DNA from: Methylomicrobium sp.
Lineage (GTDB): Bacteria; Pseudomonadota; Gammaproteobacteria; Methylococcales; Methylomonadaceae
Assembly (NCBI GenBank): GCA_018333785.1
Contig: JAGXSU010000143.1
Location: forward strand, 1-34,328
DNA: 34,328 bases
Direction of reading: 5' to 3'
Shown here: positions 33,510-34,328 of the stretch, in pieces
How positions within the stretch are numbered: the stretch's first letter is position 1
Layout: each line of letters begins with the position of its first letter
Position numbers and translations under genes: made by a program
The notes under the pieces: generated by a model
The model's database searches: none
Seen by the model: only the letters and a program-made list of their open reading frames with translations
Told to the model about the DNA's origin: nothing

Positions 33510-34328
33510 ATGAAAAAGATCTCTAATTTGCAGCCCTCCGGTCAATCTGATATCCCTTTAAAATGGGATACCCGGCAACGTCTGGCCTTGATTGAAGCCA
33601 CCGTATTATGGGAAGGCCGGATAACATCCAGCATATTAATGCAGCAGTTTGGTATTTCCCGAGGTCAGGCTTCCAAGGATTTTTCCTTGTACCACCAATT
33701 AGCCCAAGATAATCTGCTTTACGATCTCAATCAGAAAGCCTATGTTGCCAGTGAGACCTTCATCCCTTGTTTCATGCGCGGCACAACAGATGAATATTTA
33801 CGATTGCTTGAGGCGGGCGGCTTTCTGGGGCAATCTGTCGTGTTACCCATTATGCCTAAAGGCATAGGGGTTGAAATACTCCGTCCGCCTCAGCGGAGCT
33901 TGGATTTTCAGGTGGTGCGGCTCGTGCATCAAGCCATTCGTGAAAAACGCCAATTAAATATCACCTATCAAGCAATGAACAGTGAACCGAGCGCCTTGAC
34001 GCTGGAACCGCATAGCTTGATATTTAACGGTTTTCGCTGGCATATTCGCGCTTACAGTGAGACACATCAGGCTTATCGTGATTTTGTCTTAGCCAGATTT
34101 TTAAGCGCTCAATTGAAGAGCGACAAGGCCGTTAATTTTGCTGAGCAGGATATCGAATGGCAAACCTTTGAAACATTAATTATCGCGCCTCATCCCGATT
34201 TATCTGCGGCTCAACAAGCACTCATTGCTGATGATTTTGAGATGGAAAACGCTAGCTTAGCGCTGACGGTGAGACGCGCTTTAAGACCTTATTATCTGCG
34301 CATGTTGCATCTTGATGGCCTGCCGGAA
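33510..34328 (+). CDS. WYL-domain transcription regulator, BrxR/CapW-like (3' end outside the window)
   Basis: 273 codons are visible from ATG 33510 and the frame runs off the right edge. The N-terminal winged helix-turn-helix (about 20-95) reads TRQRLALIEATVLWEGRITS, then LMQQFGISRGQASKDFSLYHQLA, then LLYDLNQKAYVAS. That is the pattern of BrxR/CapW regulators (W-EGR, FGIS..QAS.D, L.YD...K.Y). The WYL domain (about 150-215) has ITYQAM, LEPHSLIFNGFRWHIRAYSE and FVLARF, with WHI in place of WYL as in that subgroup. A C-terminal WCX part starts near residue 225. BrxR and CapW are homodimeric repressors that bind inverted repeats upstream of their own genes and control BREX, CBASS and other anti-phage loci (family knowledge). 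A palindrome-covered promoter directly upstream fits autorepression. No ribosome site; leaderless expression is likely. Confidence 0.85.
   Translation, partial: MKKISNLQPSGQSDIPLKWDTRQRLALIEATVLWEGRITSSILMQQFGISRGQASKDFSLYHQLAQDNLLYDLNQKAYVASETFIPCFMRGTTDEYLRLLEAGGFLGQSVVLPIMPKGIGVEILRPPQRSLDFQVVRLVHQAIREKRQLNITYQAMNSEPSALTLEPHSLIFNGFRWHIRAYSETHQAYRDFVLARFLSAQLKSDKAVNFAEQDIEWQTFETLIIAPHPDLSAAQQALIADDFEMENASLALTVRRALRPYYLRMLHLDGLPE

Overview
This window looks like chromosomal DNA of a free-living gammaproteobacterium, most likely a Methylococcales-type methanotroph or a close relative. The evidence is an E. coli-like set of housekeeping proteins (PurL, DapA-BamC, LeuCD, a DeaD-type helicase), a PEP-CTERM surface protein with exosortase-associated acyltransferases, a MoxY-like sensor kinase and a polyphosphate-glucokinase-like ROK kinase. 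The assignment is an inference from gene content. No rRNA, tRNA, CRISPR array or complete IS element was seen.

Layout. (1) 1-4487: the 3' end of a PEP-CTERM protein with a strong terminator, then two tandem paralogous GNAT/autoinducer-synthase-like acyltransferases. The second is fused to a cyclic-nucleotide-binding domain, and the first is preceded by a perfect CRP-like palindrome. A convergent exported TPR protein follows. (2) 4905-6087: two tandem coiled-coil, tail-anchored proteins that differ by three copies of a 21-bp heptad-coding unit. (3) 6202-14573: DEAD-box helicase, dapA-bamC, purL and an Hsp20 chaperone. (4) 14574-22756: repeat-rich DNA, a MoxY-like histidine kinase and LuxR-type regulator pair, an OFA-type MFS transporter and a fused 5-oxoprolinase. 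(5) 23115-29974: leucine biosynthesis, leuC-leuD then an isopropylmalate/citramalate synthase and leuB. It is interrupted by about 2.1 kb of small accessory genes: an unknown protein, a YgiT zinc-finger gene with an apparent ATA start, a DUF4258-like/DUF2283 pair and an MntA/HepT pair. A partial duplicate of the synthase gene's 5' end lies on the far side of MntA/HepT. (6) 29975-32824: a 56-aa gene coupled to a DCC thiol oxidoreductase, a ROK/polyphosphate glucokinase, a periplasmic YbhB-like PEBP protein and a possible 50-aa protein. (7) 32915-34328: a DnaA-box-like site, a repeat fragment fused to an MBOAT acyltransferase remnant, then the start of a BrxR/CapW-like WYL regulator under a palindrome-covered, apparently leaderless promoter.

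The most promising leads are the right edge, where a BrxR/CapW-like repressor suggests an anti-phage locus just outside the window; the MntA/HepT insertion that left a duplicated synthase start; the cyclic-nucleotide-linked acyltransferase pair; and a family of mobile palindromic/MITE-like repeats that marks most of the rearranged junctions.
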